5,739 bases of DNA from Actinomycetota bacterium (lineage in GTDB: Bacteria > Actinomycetota > Actinomycetes > Mycobacteriales > Mycobacteriaceae). The DNA is taken from assembly GCA_005789055.1 (NCBI GenBank), contig SYAA01000022.1, positions 1-5,739 of the forward strand, written 5' to 3'. The stretch's first letter is position 1. Each line of letters begins with the position of its first letter. Shown piece by piece: positions 5,128 to 5,739 of this stretch. The notes below the pieces were generated by a model. It made no database searches. It saw only the letters and a program-made list of their open reading frames with translations, and was not told the origin of the DNA. The position numbers were made by a program, and so were the translations under genes.

Positions 5128-5739
5128 ATGGCGGCTGCGCTATCCCGCCAAGAACTTCTTCAGTGGCTCGCCGACTACCTGGTGAGGACCGTCGGCTGCA
5201 AACCCGCCGACGTGGATCCCGAGCGGTCGCTCAAGGACCTGGGGATGGGCTCGGCCGAGGCGGTGGTTCTCTCCGGCGAACTGGCGGAGCTGCTGGGCCG
5301 GCCAGTGGATCCCGTCGAGTTCTGGCAGCACCCCAACATCAATGCCCTGTTGGATTTCCTGACCGGATCGCCGGCGGTGGCCACAACCGCATCGCCAGGC
5401 TCTGTGGAGTCTCGTGCCCTCGACGAGCCGATCGCCGTCATCGGACTCGGATGCCGGTTCCCCGGGGACATCTCGAGCCCGGAGGAGTTGTGGCGGTTCC
5501 TTTCTGCCAGCCGCTCCGCGGTGTCCGAAGTACCCGCCGATCGCTGGGCGCCGTTCAGTGGCGGTTCGCCGGACGCCGCGGCGGCACTCGCTGAGACAAC
5601 GCGGTGGGGTTCGTTCTTGACCGATCTCGACGAGTTCGACGCGGAGTTCTTCGAGCTCTCTCCCCGCGAAGCCGCCAAGATGGATCCCCAGCAGAGGATG
5701 CTCTTGGAAGTCGCGTGGGAGGCGCTCGAGGATGCCGGA
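5128..5739 (+). CDS. Type I polyketide synthase, PpsA-like: N-terminal ACP and start of ketosynthase (partial)
   Basis: The first 204 codons of a modular polyketide synthase; the frame is open to the right edge. Residues 7 to about 85 are an acyl carrier domain: SRQELLQWLADYLV, then SLKDLGMGSAEAVVLSGEL, in which Ser42 is the expected phosphopantetheine attachment site (GMGS, where many ACPs have GxDS), then FWQHPNINALLDFL. A short linker leads to the ketosynthase start DEPIAVIGLGCRFPG (about 101-115), WGSFLTDLDEFDAEFF and the family signature MDPQQRMLLEVAWEALEDAG at the edge. The ketosynthase cysteine and all later domains lie outside. The ACP-first layout and sequence resemble remembered PpsA, which is loaded by FadD26. 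The ATG at 5128 follows the FAAL stop by 3 bp with no clear Shine-Dalgarno site, so translational coupling is likely. A later start at codon 40 would destroy the ACP. The gene may make a lipid other than phthiocerol. Confidence 0.94.
   Translation, partial: MAAALSRQELLQWLADYLVRTVGCKPADVDPERSLKDLGMGSAEAVVLSGELAELLGRPVDPVEFWQHPNINALLDFLTGSPAVATTASPGSVESRALDEPIAVIGLGCRFPGDISSPEELWRFLSASRSAVSEVPADRWAPFSGGSPDAAAALAETTRWGSFLTDLDEFDAEFFELSPREAAKMDPQQRMLLEVAWEALEDAG

Noticed and set aside
5076..5594. 172-codon plus-strand open frame across the FAAL-PKS junction
   Set aside because: It overlaps the FAAL end and the PKS start in another frame, is Arg/Gly-rich and has no domain; the ACP-KS frame from 5128 is the real gene.

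Overview
The window is high-GC actinobacterial DNA and fits a Mycobacterium/Mycolicibacterium genome. Three genes match well-known mycobacterial or corynebacterial families: a PknF-like membrane Ser/Thr kinase, a FadD26-type fatty acyl-AMP ligase (FAAL), and a PpsA-like polyketide synthase that opens with an acyl carrier domain. A glucose-type PTS permease that resembles Corynebacterium glutamicum PtsG over the part visible here points to an environmental, probably fast-growing species, because the M. tuberculosis group is not known for sugar PTS uptake. The taxonomic call is an inference from remembered protein resemblance; no search was run.

Layout. Positions 1-386 (minus) hold the first 128 codons of the ptsG-like EIIB-EIIC gene, which runs off the left edge. 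Positions 387-532 are a 146-bp intergenic region with a 15-bp perfect palindrome and three exact tandem copies of a 19-bp unit. A 403-codon PknF-like kinase gene follows (533-1744, minus), then a 252-codon SCO6745/SalK-like gene (1770-2528, minus) 25 bp upstream of the kinase; these two look co-transcribed. After a 136-bp spacer comes a 195-codon carboxymuconolactone decarboxylase (CMD)-family gene (2665-3252, minus). A 120-bp divergent control region (3253-3372) separates it from the plus-strand FAAL gene (3373-5124) and, 3 bp on, a PpsA-like PKS (5128 to the right edge: ACP and the start of the ketosynthase).

How the parts work together. The FAAL/PKS pair is the clear biochemical unit. The FAAL should adenylate a free fatty acid and pass it to the phosphopantetheine arm on the N-terminal ACP of the PKS, which then extends it into a complex envelope lipid. 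This is the FadD26-PpsA logic of PDIM synthesis, but none of the left-hand neighbours is a PDIM gene, so the lipid product is open. The minus-strand genes (sugar permease, receptor-type kinase, SCO6745-family protein, CMD protein) have no obvious single shared function. The CMD gene shares its upstream region with the FAAL gene and may be co-regulated with it. I saw no RNA genes, CRISPR arrays, complete insertion sequences or convincing terminators, and no gene-free stretch longer than 300 bp.
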